DNA from: Acholeplasma granularum ATCC 19168
Lineage (GTDB): Bacteria; Bacillota_I; Bacilli_A; Acholeplasmatales; Acholeplasmataceae
DNA: 64,000 nucleotides
Reading direction: 5' to 3'
Assembly (NCBI RefSeq): GCF_000526235.1
Contig: NZ_JAFR01000010.1
Span: 52,038 to 116,037, forward strand
Numbering within the stretch: the first letter of the stretch is position 1; every line of letters starts with the position of its first letter. The position numbers and the translations under genes were made by a program. Below, piece after piece: positions 53,729 to 62,497 of the stretch. The notes below the pieces were generated by a model. That model did no database searches. It was not told where the DNA came from and saw only the letters and a list, made by a program, of their open reading frames with translations.

Positions 53729-54997
53729 ATGAATATTAAACAAATGCTTGAAAAATTAAATTATGAATCGCTCTCCCCAATTCAAGAAGCAGTAATCGAT
53801 AAGTTTTATGAACCAAAGCATTTTGTAGGGCTTGCACCTACAGGTACAGGTAAAACACATGCTTATCTTTTTCCGATATTAGAAAATATAAAAAGAAATC
53901 CAAATGAAGTAGAAGCAATTATTTTACTTCCTACTAATGAACTTGTTTTACAAGTTGAACAAATGTTAGTAAATACAGATGGTGAAGTATCATATAAAGC
54001 TTATTACGGTTCAATGGATATGGATAGAGAAGCTAAAAGACTTGGTAATAGTCATCCTAATATTGTAATTACAACACCTTCAAAATTAATAGACTTAGTG
54101 ATTCATAAAAATGCTTTAAATATTAAACATACAAAATATTTTATTTTAGATGAAGCAGACATGATGTTTGATGAAGATTTTATGAATTTAATAGACCCTG
54201 TATTAACAAACCAAAAAATAGATAAATTTTTACTGTTTTCTGCAAGTATGACTAAACAAATGGAACCATTTATATCTAAATACTTTGGTAATTACACGTT
54301 TATAGATACGACAAAAGATACAGTATTAAACATTGATCAATACTTATTAAAAGTAAGAGATAATAGACTAGAAAGTTTAAATGATGTCATGAAAAGAATT
54401 AATCCGTATCTAGGATTAATCTTTGTAAGTAAAAATGAGGACATAAAAACTGTTTATGAATATCTTCATGATAAAGGATATAATGTCATATCCTTCCAAT
54501 CAGCATTAGGCGTTAAACAACGTAAACGTATTTTAGAAGATATTCATAATTTAAAATACCAATATGTTGTCTCAAGTGATTTACTTGCTAGAGGAATAGA
54601 CTTTAAAGCAAGTCACATAATACACTATGATCTTCCTTATAAATTAGAGTTTTTCCTACACCGATCTGGTCGTACTGGACGGATGGGAGATTCTGGAGAA
54701 GTTTATACATTATATGATGAATTTGATCAAAATAAAGTAGATAAACTTAAAAATAAAGGTGTTGAATTTGTTACTGTTACATTAACACCTGATGGATTTA
54801 AAAAACCTAAGAAGAAATCTAAAACATATGATAAAAAAATTGCAAATGCAATTAAAAAAATTGGTAGACCTAAAAAGGTAACACCTGGTTATAAGAAAAA
54901 ACATGCAGCGAAAGTAAAAGCAGCTATCAAAAAAATTAAGAAGGGTAGGTATCGTGATGCTGATCTTAGGAAGTCACGTCAGTCTAAAGGGGAATGA
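53729..54997 (+). CDS. DEAD-box RNA helicase (CshB-like)
   Basis: 422 residues. Seen: SPIQEAVI (Q motif), APTGTGKTHA (Walker A), LDEADMM (DEAD), SASM in place of the usual SAT, SSDLLARGIDFKA and HRSGRTGR. A very basic tail (about residues 355-422, Lys-rich) would bind RNA. In Bacillus cshB is also next to nfo, as here, where the helicase end overlaps the nfo start. Confidence 0.92.
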   Translation: MNIKQMLEKLNYESLSPIQEAVIDKFYEPKHFVGLAPTGTGKTHAYLFPILENIKRNPNEVEAIILLPTNELVLQVEQMLVNTDGEVSYKAYYGSMDMDREAKRLGNSHPNIVITTPSKLIDLVIHKNALNIKHTKYFILDEADMMFDEDFMNLIDPVLTNQKIDKFLLFSASMTKQMEPFISKYFGNYTFIDTTKDTVLNIDQYLLKVRDNRLESLNDVMKRINPYLGLIFVSKNEDIKTVYEYLHDKGYNVISFQSALGVKQRKRILEDIHNLKYQYVVSSDLLARGIDFKASHIIHYDLPYKLEFFLHRSGRTGRMGDSGEVYTLYDEFDQNKVDKLKNKGVEFVTVTLTPDGFKKPKKKSKTYDKKIANAIKKIGRPKKVTPGYKKKHAAKVKAAIKKIKKGRYRDADLRKSRQSKGE

Positions 54998-55841
54998 TAT
55001 GTTTTTAGGAAGTGTAAAAGAAGCACTTTCTTATAAAGCAAATACAATGATGGTATATACTGGTGCCCCACAAAATACAATAAGAAAACCAATTGATACC
55101 ATGTTAATAAAAGAAGCGCATGCACTAATGAAAGAAAGTAATATTGACATTAATCATGTTGTTGTACATGCACCCTATATTATTAATCTTGCTAATCCAG
55201 ATCCTGTAAAACGTGCGTTTGCTGTTGAATTTTTAACAAAAGAAGTTATACGTACAAGCCAAATGGGTATCAATCAAATGGTTTTACATCCAGGTTCTGC
55301 AGTTGGATTAGACCGTGTTGAAGCGGTTAATTGGATTGCAGAAGGGTTAAACGAAATCATTGAAAACACCAAAGAACTTAAGGTTAAAATAGCTCTTGAG
55401 ACGATGGCTGGAAAAGGCAATGAAGTTGGTAGAACGTTTGAAGAAATTAGAGATATTATTTCAAAGGTTATAGATAAATCTCGAGTAAGTGTATGTTTTG
55501 ATACATGCCACGTTCATGACTCGGGATATGATATTATTAATGATTTTGAAAACACACTTAAAAAGTTTGATGAAATTATAGGAATTAACTACATATCTGT
55601 TGTCCACGTTAATGATTCAAAAAATGAACAAGGTGCTAGAAAAGACCGTCACGAAAATATTGGTTTTGGCTATATTGGTTACGATGCACTGATGCATATA
55701 ATTTATCATGAGGCTTTTAAAAATATCCCCAAAATATTAGAAACACCATATGTTGAGGATAATCCACCATATAAATTAGAAATACAAATGATTAAAGATA
55801 AAAACTTTGATCCTAAACTAAAAGATAACCTAATTAAATAG
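54957..55841 (+). CDS. nfo: Endonuclease IV
   Basis: 294-residue AP endonuclease of base excision repair. Zinc ligands are visible: HVVVHAPY, VLHPGS, ALETMAG, CFDTCHVHDSGYD, VHVNDSKN and DRHENIG. The ATG at 54957 is chosen over the GTG three bases upstream. It overlaps the helicase gene by 41 bases. Confidence 0.96.
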   Translation: MLILGSHVSLKGNDMFLGSVKEALSYKANTMMVYTGAPQNTIRKPIDTMLIKEAHALMKESNIDINHVVVHAPYIINLANPDPVKRAFAVEFLTKEVIRTSQMGINQMVLHPGSAVGLDRVEAVNWIAEGLNEIIENTKELKVKIALETMAGKGNEVGRTFEEIRDIISKVIDKSRVSVCFDTCHVHDSGYDIINDFENTLKKFDEIIGINYISVVHVNDSKNEQGARKDRHENIGFGYIGYDALMHIIYHEAFKNIPKILETPYVEDNPPYKLEIQMIKDKNFDPKLKDNLIK

Positions 55842-55845
55842 TTTA

Positions 55846-55874
55846 TTGAATAATGTACTTATTCATGTTATAAT
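55846..55874 (+). promoter_or_regulatory. Promoter of the 216-aa membrane-anchored protein
   Basis: TTGAAT (55846-55851), 17 nt, TATAAT (55869-55874). Confidence 0.7.
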
Positions 55875-55906
55875 TATATTTGCGAAAACTAAAGGAGTAT
55901 TTATAT

Positions 55907-56557
55907 ATGGCAAAAAAATATCGTGCATTTGAGACGAAAATACATTGGTTAACATGGGTTGTAATGGCTGCAATCGTATTATCAATCTCTGTATTACTAA
56001 TCGCACTACAACCATCAAGTAAAGATGTATTCTATGATTCATATTTTGTAAAAGCTACTGAACAAGATTTTCAAAATAAACTACCTAAATCAAATAACTT
56101 TGTTTTAGTTAATAGATTAGAAGATGGATTTTTAGGAATAAGTAAAGGTTTATATTCTAAAACTAATAAAGAAGACCAATTATCAATCATTTATTTTGGT
56201 TCACCTGAATTAGAAAATGGCAGTTCACATATTGCAAACGTTTATGCAAGATTATACGGTTCTACTAAAGTTGAACCTCAAATTCCTGCATCAAATTTAA
56301 TTAACGAATTAGAAAATCAAGTTACCTTATACTATTTTGAAAATAATGTAACAGAGTTTACTAAAACATTAGAAAAACTCAATGAACATTATACAGATAC
56401 AAATATTGTTGCAAACACACTACCATTTGTACTTGTTGTATTAAATGGTGAGGTTGTTGATTATGCTGTATTAACTGAAGCTAACATTCCGCTTCAATTA
56501 ATGAATTTTTATCAAAGAGTTTTTGAAAACGAAAAAGTTTCAAACTTAATTCAATAA
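55907..56557 (+). CDS. Membrane-anchored protein of unknown function
   Basis: 216 residues. A cytoplasmic basic stub (MAKKYRAFETKIHWL), one helix (about 16-38), then a soluble extracytoplasmic domain of mixed alpha/beta character with a late strand LPFVLVVLNGEVVDYAV, faintly reminiscent of thioredoxin-like folds but with no CxxC. AAGGAG precedes the ATG; a TTG at 55880 would add an unlikely charged extension. Single gene between promoter and terminator. Function not assigned. Confidence 0.6.
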   Translation: MAKKYRAFETKIHWLTWVVMAAIVLSISVLLIALQPSSKDVFYDSYFVKATEQDFQNKLPKSNNFVLVNRLEDGFLGISKGLYSKTNKEDQLSIIYFGSPELENGSSHIANVYARLYGSTKVEPQIPASNLINELENQVTLYYFENNVTEFTKTLEKLNEHYTDTNIVANTLPFVLVVLNGEVVDYAVLTEANIPLQLMNFYQRVFENEKVSNLIQ

Positions 56558-56578
56558 TATGTAACAACATAAAATGAA

Positions 56579-56607
56579 AGACACTTCAGTAATTTTGGAG
56601 TGTTTTT
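56579..56607 (+). terminator. Terminator of the 216-aa protein gene
   Basis: ACACTTC (56581-56587) pairs with GGAGTGT (one G-U pair), then six T. Confidence 0.8.
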
Positions 56608-56626
56608 TAATATATAATATGAATAG

Positions 56627-56662
56627 ACCAATAAATACTACAAACCATTTGTATATTAGATG
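56627..56662 (+). promoter_or_regulatory. Candidate sigma-specific promoter, copy 1
   Basis: ACCAATAAA (56627-56635), 13 nt, TTGTATATTAGATG (56649-56662), just upstream of the sigma gene. The same two blocks at the same spacing precede the lipoprotein gene at 58327. No good sigma-A -35 is present. Confidence 0.5.
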
Positions 56663-56672
56663 AGGGGAAGTT

Positions 56673-57188
56673 ATGGATCCAATACATGACATTATTGAGG
56701 CGCTTAGACAAAAAAAATATGATGAATTTGATACATTTTACAACTTGACAAAAAACCAAGTATTTTACGCAATCATAAATATAGTCCATAATAAAGATCA
56801 AGCAGAAGATTTAATGCAAGAAACATATATAAAGTTTCTTGAAAAAATTGATCAATATAAAACAGGTGCTAATCCTTATGCATACTTATCAAAAATTGCT
56901 AGAAATCTAGCAATAAATTATTATAATAGAGAAAAAAAGATAACTAAGGATGATGAATTTTTAAATACTATACCATATATTGAAGAACAACAACCAGATG
57001 ATGAAGATATATTTAAGATACTTAATTTACTGGATGATACAGAAAAAGAAGTTGTAACATTAAAAATTATCAATGATTTAAAATTCAGAGAAATTGCTGC
57101 AATACTTAAAAAGCCCCTTGGGACTGTTATATGGATTTATAATAAAGCAATTAAAAAGTTAAAAAACAAAGTAGGTGATGTTCTATGA
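56673..57188 (+). CDS. ECF-type sigma-70 family RNA polymerase sigma factor
   Basis: 171 residues: sigma region 2 (about 12-80, with DQAEDLMQETYIKFLEKI and YAYLSKIARNLAINYYNR) and region 4 (about 110-168, with EKEVVTLKIINDLKFREIAAIL and a recognition helix). Regions 1 and 3 are absent, as in ECF sigmas. GGGG precedes the ATG. It overlaps the next gene by four bases, the usual arrangement for a sigma and its anti-sigma. Very few alternative sigmas are known in mollicutes. Confidence 0.93.
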   Translation: MDPIHDIIEALRQKKYDEFDTFYNLTKNQVFYAIINIVHNKDQAEDLMQETYIKFLEKIDQYKTGANPYAYLSKIARNLAINYYNREKKITKDDEFLNTIPYIEEQQPDDEDIFKILNLLDDTEKEVVTLKIINDLKFREIAAILKKPLGTVIWIYNKAIKKLKNKVGDVL

Positions 57189-58261
57189 AGAAAAAAGAAT
57201 TAATAGAACTGATTAAAACTAAATCACTTGAAGTAGAGATAAAAGATTTAGGTGCAAACATTATTTCAAACATTAAAAATATACCTGAAAAAGAAAGCTA
57301 TACTTTACCTAGAAAATCAATAAGACCAAAACTTATGTTATCAGCAGTTGTTGGTTTTTCACTTATATTAGTTTTACTGATGTTTTTATTAGTACCGCAA
57401 AATGAAATAGATTCAGAACCTCAATTTGAAAATATTGATAATGCATTAATGTTTAGTTCAATATCAAGTACATCATTATTAGAAAATATAGATCTGTATG
57501 ATATGAGCCAAAATCTTTCTTCAATTAAAAAAACAAATGAGTTAAATAGTTTGCCTATTATTAATGACAGACTAGATAATATGAATAAATACTTAACAAT
57601 GATTGAAAAACTGTATGTAAGTGATACCAATTTTAATAAAGAAAAACAGTTTAAGGATAATCAAAAAAATAATCAAAAAATAAAATTTAAATCCATTGAT
57701 TTTCTTAATGAAGAAACAGTTTATGAATTGAATTATCAAAATATCTATACTAATGGAAACAATACTTTAAATTTAGAAGGTACTATCAAAGTAGATGATA
57801 ATGAATATCTATTTAATGGTCGTAGTGAAAAAAATGAGAAAAATACTTTAAATATGCAAATTAATAAAAACAATCAAAACTATATTAAATTAACACATAT
57901 GACTACAAAAGATAACACTAAATTTAACTATGAAATATTTGTTAATGACATATTAACTGAAAAGATAGATTTTATTATTAAGGATATTAGTCGTGAAAAA
58001 GAAGTTACTATAGTATTAGAAAAAGATTTATCAGTGACCACATATACATTCACAAAATCTCAAGAATCAAAGTCACCTATATTAAAAGTAAAATATGCAA
58101 TTAATGAAAATACTTTAGAAGAATCAGGTAGTTTAATTATTCGAATTACAAATCAGTTCGGAGAAAATGGATATGCTATTTTAGTAAAACCTGATAATGG
58201 TAAACCATTTATGATCAATCAAAATAGAAATAATCATAAAAGACAAAACAACAAAATATAA
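57185..58261 (+). CDS. One-TM protein, probable anti-sigma factor
   Basis: 358 residues. A short cytoplasmic N-terminus (about 1-49), one helix (about 50-70), then a large Asn/Lys-rich extracytoplasmic domain of beta-strand character. No zinc-binding anti-sigma motif (HxxxCxxC) is present. The anti-sigma role is inferred from the ATGA overlap with the sigma gene and the topology only. Confidence 0.55.
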   Translation: MKKKELIELIKTKSLEVEIKDLGANIISNIKNIPEKESYTLPRKSIRPKLMLSAVVGFSLILVLLMFLLVPQNEIDSEPQFENIDNALMFSSISSTSLLENIDLYDMSQNLSSIKKTNELNSLPIINDRLDNMNKYLTMIEKLYVSDTNFNKEKQFKDNQKNNQKIKFKSIDFLNEETVYELNYQNIYTNGNNTLNLEGTIKVDDNEYLFNGRSEKNEKNTLNMQINKNNQNYIKLTHMTTKDNTKFNYEIFVNDILTEKIDFIIKDISREKEVTIVLEKDLSVTTYTFTKSQESKSPILKVKYAINENTLEESGSLIIRITNQFGENGYAILVKPDNGKPFMINQNRNNHKRQNNKI

Positions 58262-58274
58262 AATATAAATAATT

Positions 58275-58310
58275 ACCAATAAAACGAGCACCTGAATTGT
58301 ATATTAGGTG
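58275..58310 (+). promoter_or_regulatory. Candidate sigma-specific promoter, copy 2
   Basis: ACCAATAAA (58275-58283), 13 nt, TTGTATATTAGGTG (58297-58310), followed by TAAGGAGG and the lipoprotein start at 58327. It matches copy 1 at 22 of 23 positions outside the spacer. Confidence 0.5.
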
Positions 58311-58326
58311 TAAGGAGGAATTACTT

Positions 58327-59244
58327 ATGAAAAAAATATTTAGTTTTATATTTCTAACTACAATTTTATTAGGTGTTATTGCATGTCAAAACACAACAAG
58401 AGCTCTTGATAGTTATATTACACTGGATATTAATCCAAGTATTGAATTAATTATCACGCCAAAAAATAAAGTGGTCTATGCAAATCCACTAAACGAAGAT
58501 GCTGAAGTATTACTAGTTGATATTAATTTGGTTAGTAAAAATTTGGAGGATGCAATTGAAATAATCATTAATACATCTATTGAACTAGGATATATTAATC
58601 CGGAAAATGAAGAAACAATTGTAACTGTTAGTGCGATCTCAGAAGATAATAATATGGGTGAAATCATGCGTAATCGCATCAAAGAACACGTTAATGGATC
58701 ACTTAACAAACATAATGTAAAGGGATTAGCTGTGGATAAATCTGAAAACAATTATGTTCCTGAATTTTTAGTAGAAGCAAGAAATTATGGAGTTAGTCCA
58801 GGATTCTTAAACTTAGCTAATAAAGCGGTTATTGCAGATGATACACTTACTCTTGAACAAGCCATTGAAATGAATGTAAATGAGCTACAAAGTGTTATTA
58901 AAAATGCGTTTGAAGAGCAAAAACAAATTGTTTTAGAAGTGCGTGATGAATTCCTAACACAAAAAGAAACTCTTAAATCAGAGTATTTACCTCAAATTGA
59001 AGTACTTAAAGCTGAAATATTAGATTTGGAAAACCAAATTGAAAACGAGACTGATGAAGCAGTAATTGGCGAATTAGAAGTGACTTTATCAGGTAAAGTT
59101 GAAATGCTAGAAGCTCTTGAATCTGAATTCAAAATAGAAATGACATCGATAAAAGATCAATTTATTGAATCTTCAAGATCAATTAAAGATGCTATAAAGG
59201 ATTTAAATGAATCCTTGAGAAATCAATATAGAGGCAGAAAATAA
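58327..59244 (+). CDS. Lipoprotein with RsgI-like middle domain and coiled coil
   Basis: 305 residues. The signal sequence ends in a lipobox (GVIAC, Cys about residue 19). Next, SYITLDINPSIELIIT (about 29-44) is the hallmark of the extracytoplasmic domain of RsgI-type anti-sigma proteins; the pattern continues to about residue 120. The last 130 residues are a strongly charged coiled coil (EQKQIVLEVRDEFL… to the end). Unlike RsgI it has no cytoplasmic sigma-binding domain or membrane helix, so the sensor part appears as a separate lipoprotein. ATG 58327 follows AAGGAGG; a TTG at 58297 lies within the promoter motif. Confidence 0.75.
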   Translation: MKKIFSFIFLTTILLGVIACQNTTRALDSYITLDINPSIELIITPKNKVVYANPLNEDAEVLLVDINLVSKNLEDAIEIIINTSIELGYINPENEETIVTVSAISEDNNMGEIMRNRIKEHVNGSLNKHNVKGLAVDKSENNYVPEFLVEARNYGVSPGFLNLANKAVIADDTLTLEQAIEMNVNELQSVIKNAFEEQKQIVLEVRDEFLTQKETLKSEYLPQIEVLKAEILDLENQIENETDEAVIGELEVTLSGKVEMLEALESEFKIEMTSIKDQFIESSRSIKDAIKDLNESLRNQYRGRK

Positions 59245-59319
59245 TAATATATAAACCTAGCGTTGACTCTCCCCTTTGATACGCTAATTAAACATCACAC
59301 TACATTTGATGTAGTGCAA

Positions 59320-59366
59320 AAAAACCAAATCAACTTAAATCCCCATAAGTTTGATTTGGTTTTTAT
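59320..59366. terminator. Bidirectional terminator between lipoprotein gene and csoR
   Basis: A long stem, AAAACCAAATCAA…CTTA with TAAG…TTTGATTTGGTTTT, flanked by A and T runs. A second hairpin, CACTACAT/ATGTAGTG, lies at 59298-59316. Confidence 0.85.
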
Positions 59367-59381
59367 ATTTATACATAATGA

Positions 59382-59639
59382 TTAAAGTAATTTTTTTAAT
59401 AAAAGATTAATTTCTTCAATTTTTTCCTTAGGATTTCCGGTTTGAATAGATTCTAATACACAAGTGTTTAAATGATTGGATAACAATTCTTTTTGAGCTT
59501 TCTTTAAAAGTGCAATAGATGCAGAAATTTGGGTAGATATATCTAAACAGTAACGGTCAGCTTCTGTCATTTTAATAACAGATTCAACCTGTCCTTGAGC
59601 AGTTTTTAAAATTCTTAAAATATTATTATGATCATGCAT
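59382..59639 (-). CDS. csoR: CsoR/RcnR-family metal-sensing repressor
   Basis: 85 residues, four-helix dimeric repressor. The Cu(I) ligand set Cys31-His56-Cys60 is visible in DRYCLDI and NHLNTC. Copper binding would release it from DNA. A GC-rich palindrome 20 nt upstream of its start matches CsoR operators, so it is probably autoregulated. No copper gene follows it; its targets may lie elsewhere. Confidence 0.92.
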   Translation of the reverse strand: MHDHNNILRILKTAQGQVESVIKMTEADRYCLDISTQISASIALLKKAQKELLSNHLNTCVLESIQTGNPKEKIEEINLLLKKLL

Positions 59640-59658
59640 ATGTCTTTACCTCACAATT

Positions 59659-59678
59659 TATCCCCATGGTGGGGGTTA
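59659..59678. promoter_or_regulatory. CsoR operator
   Basis: TATCCCCATGGTGGGGGTTA, a T-A-C4...G5-T-A palindrome standing out from very AT-rich surroundings, like known CsoR sites. Confidence 0.7.
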
Positions 59679-59781
59679 CTTTATTTTATCATAAGGTGTT
59701 ATAATAATCAAATATTAGTTATTATCATATTGTGTGAAAATATATTATTTTTGGTATAATATGATAGATGGAGTTGATAAT

Positions 59782-61452
59782 ATGATTGAGACAATTAAAA
59801 CGGATTTAAGACACTTATTAAAAAATGATTTAAATATAGAAAACGTTGTATTAGAAATGCCTAAAAGAGGTGACTCTGATTTAGCAATTCCTTTATTTGG
59901 ATATCAAAAAACCTTAGGTAAAAAACTAAATGAAATATATGAACTATTTTCAAATGTATTAATAAAAAGTGATTATATTGATAGGGTAGAATTTATTGCA
60001 GGGTTTTTAAACATATATATTAAACGTGCACCCTTTTCTAAGCGTGTACTTGATAAAATACATAAAGAAAAATCTAATTTTGGTTCAAGAAATGATAACA
60101 ATGAAACCATTGTAATAGATTATTCTTCACCTAATATTGCTAAAAGTTTTTCTGTTGGGCATTTACGTTCCACAGTCATTGGTAACTCGCTTAAACTAAT
60201 TTATAAAAAATTAGGATACAATGTTGTTGGTGTAAACCATTTAGGTGATTGGGGCACACAATTTGGTAGTATGATTGTTGCTTATAAAAAATGGGGTAAT
60301 AAAGAACTTATTCAATCAAATCCTATTGATGAGTTACAAAGACTTTATGTTAGATTTCACGAAGAAGCTGAAAAAGATCCATCTTTAAGTCAAGAAGCTA
60401 GAGATGCATTTTTAAAATTAGAACAAAATGATCCTGAATATATTGAACTATGGACTTACTTTAAAAATGAGTCACTAAAAGAGTTTAAAGAAATGTATGA
60501 TTTACTTGATGTAACATTCGATAGTTATAATGGAGAAGCTTTCTATAATGATAAGATGGATGATGTTGTCAAGGAATTAGAAGAAAAAAACTTGTTAGTT
60601 GAAGATCAAGGTGCAATGGTTGTACGAATTAGTGAAGATCAGCCACCTGTCTTAATTAAAAGAAGTGATGGTGCTACATTATACACAACTAGAGATTTAG
60701 CAGCTTTATTTTATAGATTAAAAACCTATGATTTTAAAAAAGTCATCTATGTTGTAGGTAATGAACAAAAACTTCACTTTGATAACCTTAAGAAAGTAAC
60801 TCAATTAATGGGTTATGATTTTGATATAGAACATGTTAATTTTGGTTTAGTCTTACAAGATGGAAAGAAAATGTCTACTAGAAAAGGAAAAACTACAAAA
60901 TTAAATTATGTTCTTAATGAAGCTGTTTTAAAAGCCAAATCTGCGATAGAAGAAAAAAATCCATCATTAGATGATAAAGATAATGTTGCTAAAGTAATTG
61001 GTATAGGTGCAATAATCTTTAATGATTTAAAAAACGATCGAACATTAGATATAGAATTTAATTTAGATAATATGTTAAAGTTTGAAGGTCAAACAGGACC
61101 ATACTTACTATATTCAATTGTTAGAATTTTTTCAATTCTAAAACAAGGTGAATTAGATTTTAACGAAGTAGACTATAAAATATATAATGATTCAAATTAT
61201 TTTGGAATCATAAAAACATTAGATCAATTTCCGAATATTGTACAAAAAGCAGCAAATGAATCTTCACCTTCAGTGATAGCTAAATATTTATTAGGATTAA
61301 GCCAGGAATTCAATGGTTTTTATGCTAAAGTAAAAATTAATGACTCAAATGATGTTTTAAGAAATACGAATTTACTATTAATTGAATCCATCTTAAATGT
61401 TTTAATAGAAGGATTAAGACTGTTAGGTATGAAACATTTAGAAGCTATGTAA
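59782..61452 (+). CDS. argS: Arginyl-tRNA synthetase
   Basis: 556 residues, class I. Seen: SSPNIAKSFSVGHLRS with the HIGH-equivalent GHLR, the KMSKS-equivalent KKMSTRKG, YTTRDLAAL, and the C-terminal DALR domain (LKFEGQTGPYLLYS onward). The ATG at 59782 has GGAG 11 nt upstream; the 16-residue upstream extension covers the TATAAT promoter. Followed after one base by a membrane protein gene. Confidence 0.96.
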   Translation: MIETIKTDLRHLLKNDLNIENVVLEMPKRGDSDLAIPLFGYQKTLGKKLNEIYELFSNVLIKSDYIDRVEFIAGFLNIYIKRAPFSKRVLDKIHKEKSNFGSRNDNNETIVIDYSSPNIAKSFSVGHLRSTVIGNSLKLIYKKLGYNVVGVNHLGDWGTQFGSMIVAYKKWGNKELIQSNPIDELQRLYVRFHEEAEKDPSLSQEARDAFLKLEQNDPEYIELWTYFKNESLKEFKEMYDLLDVTFDSYNGEAFYNDKMDDVVKELEEKNLLVEDQGAMVVRISEDQPPVLIKRSDGATLYTTRDLAALFYRLKTYDFKKVIYVVGNEQKLHFDNLKKVTQLMGYDFDIEHVNFGLVLQDGKKMSTRKGKTTKLNYVLNEAVLKAKSAIEEKNPSLDDKDNVAKVIGIGAIIFNDLKNDRTLDIEFNLDNMLKFEGQTGPYLLYSIVRIFSILKQGELDFNEVDYKIYNDSNYFGIIKTLDQFPNIVQKAANESSPSVIAKYLLGLSQEFNGFYAKVKINDSNDVLRNTNLLLIESILNVLIEGLRLLGMKHLEAM

Positions 61453-61453
61453 T

Positions 61454-62497
61454 ATGGAAAATAACAAACAAAATAAAACCAAAAATCTTTGGTTAAATGC
61501 TATTGTAGTATTTGTAATATTACTTATATTACTTACAATTGTTGGAAGTTTAAATGATATAGAGCAGATTTTTACGACCATAAAAACCTTATCGCTTAAT
61601 TATGTGTTGATTGCAATTTTATTAAGCATTTTAAGTTTTCTAACACTAACTTTATCAAATTATATCGTATTGCGCGCACTAAACAAAAACATAAGTAAAT
61701 TAACTGGGTTTTTTATAAATGGTGTTGAGCCGTTCTTTAATGGTATTACCCCATTTTCAAGTGGTGCACAACCATTTCAAATCTATTATTATAGAAAACA
61801 TGGTGTACCATCAAATGAGGCAACCTCTGTTTTAATTGTCAATTTTATATTATTTCAATTAACATCGGTTCTTATATCAACTGTTGGAATTATTGTATTT
61901 TTCAATGATATTTTTAATGCAATGCAAAATAATATTATATATATCATCATTGGTTATTCAATAAATTCAATTATACTAGTAGGACTATTCTTATTAGCTT
62001 ATGTTAAGAGTGCATATAAATTATTTGAGATGATTTTCATATTCTTTGAAAAGTTTAAAATATTTAAAAAGACATCATACAAACTTAGAATAAAAACTGA
62101 AAAGTTTGTCGGTGAGTTTCAAAATGGTGTAAAATTTTTATTCACTAAAAAACGTGTATTTGTTTTAAGTTCTTTAACTAAATTAGTAAGCCTTACTTTA
62201 CTATATTCAACAACTATTTTTATTGTATTGGCACTTGGAAAAGAATTAGAAATTTACCAATATTTTTATATTTTCTTCATAAGTAACCTGGCTGTTACTA
62301 CGATGATGTTTATTCCATTACCAGGAGCAAGTGGTGGTACTGAAATTGCTTTTAGCTTACTTATGGCAGGACTATTAAGTAGTATTGAAATTGTTTCAGT
62401 TATGTTAATGTGGCGTTTTGTTACATATTATTTTGGAATGCTACTTGGATTGATATCATTTATAATTTTAAAAACTAGGAGAGTGAATACCGATTGA
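61454..62497 (+). CDS. LPG_synthase_TM/flippase-like membrane protein (UPF0104)
   Basis: 347 residues, about eight helices. Seen: FNGITPFSSGAQPFQIYYYRKHG (about 95-117) and PLPGASGGTEIAF (about 290-302), the two signatures of the MprF N-terminal/AglD2 family. There is no lysyltransferase domain. It ends in an overlap with the GT4 glucosyltransferase gene (TTGA), which suggests a joint role in glycolipid synthesis or flipping. Confidence 0.9.
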   Translation: MENNKQNKTKNLWLNAIVVFVILLILLTIVGSLNDIEQIFTTIKTLSLNYVLIAILLSILSFLTLTLSNYIVLRALNKNISKLTGFFINGVEPFFNGITPFSSGAQPFQIYYYRKHGVPSNEATSVLIVNFILFQLTSVLISTVGIIVFFNDIFNAMQNNIIYIIIGYSINSIILVGLFLLAYVKSAYKLFEMIFIFFEKFKIFKKTSYKLRIKTEKFVGEFQNGVKFLFTKKRVFVLSSLTKLVSLTLLYSTTIFIVLALGKELEIYQYFYIFFISNLAVTTMMFIPLPGASGGTEIAFSLLMAGLLSSIEIVSVMLMWRFVTYYFGMLLGLISFIILKTRRVNTD

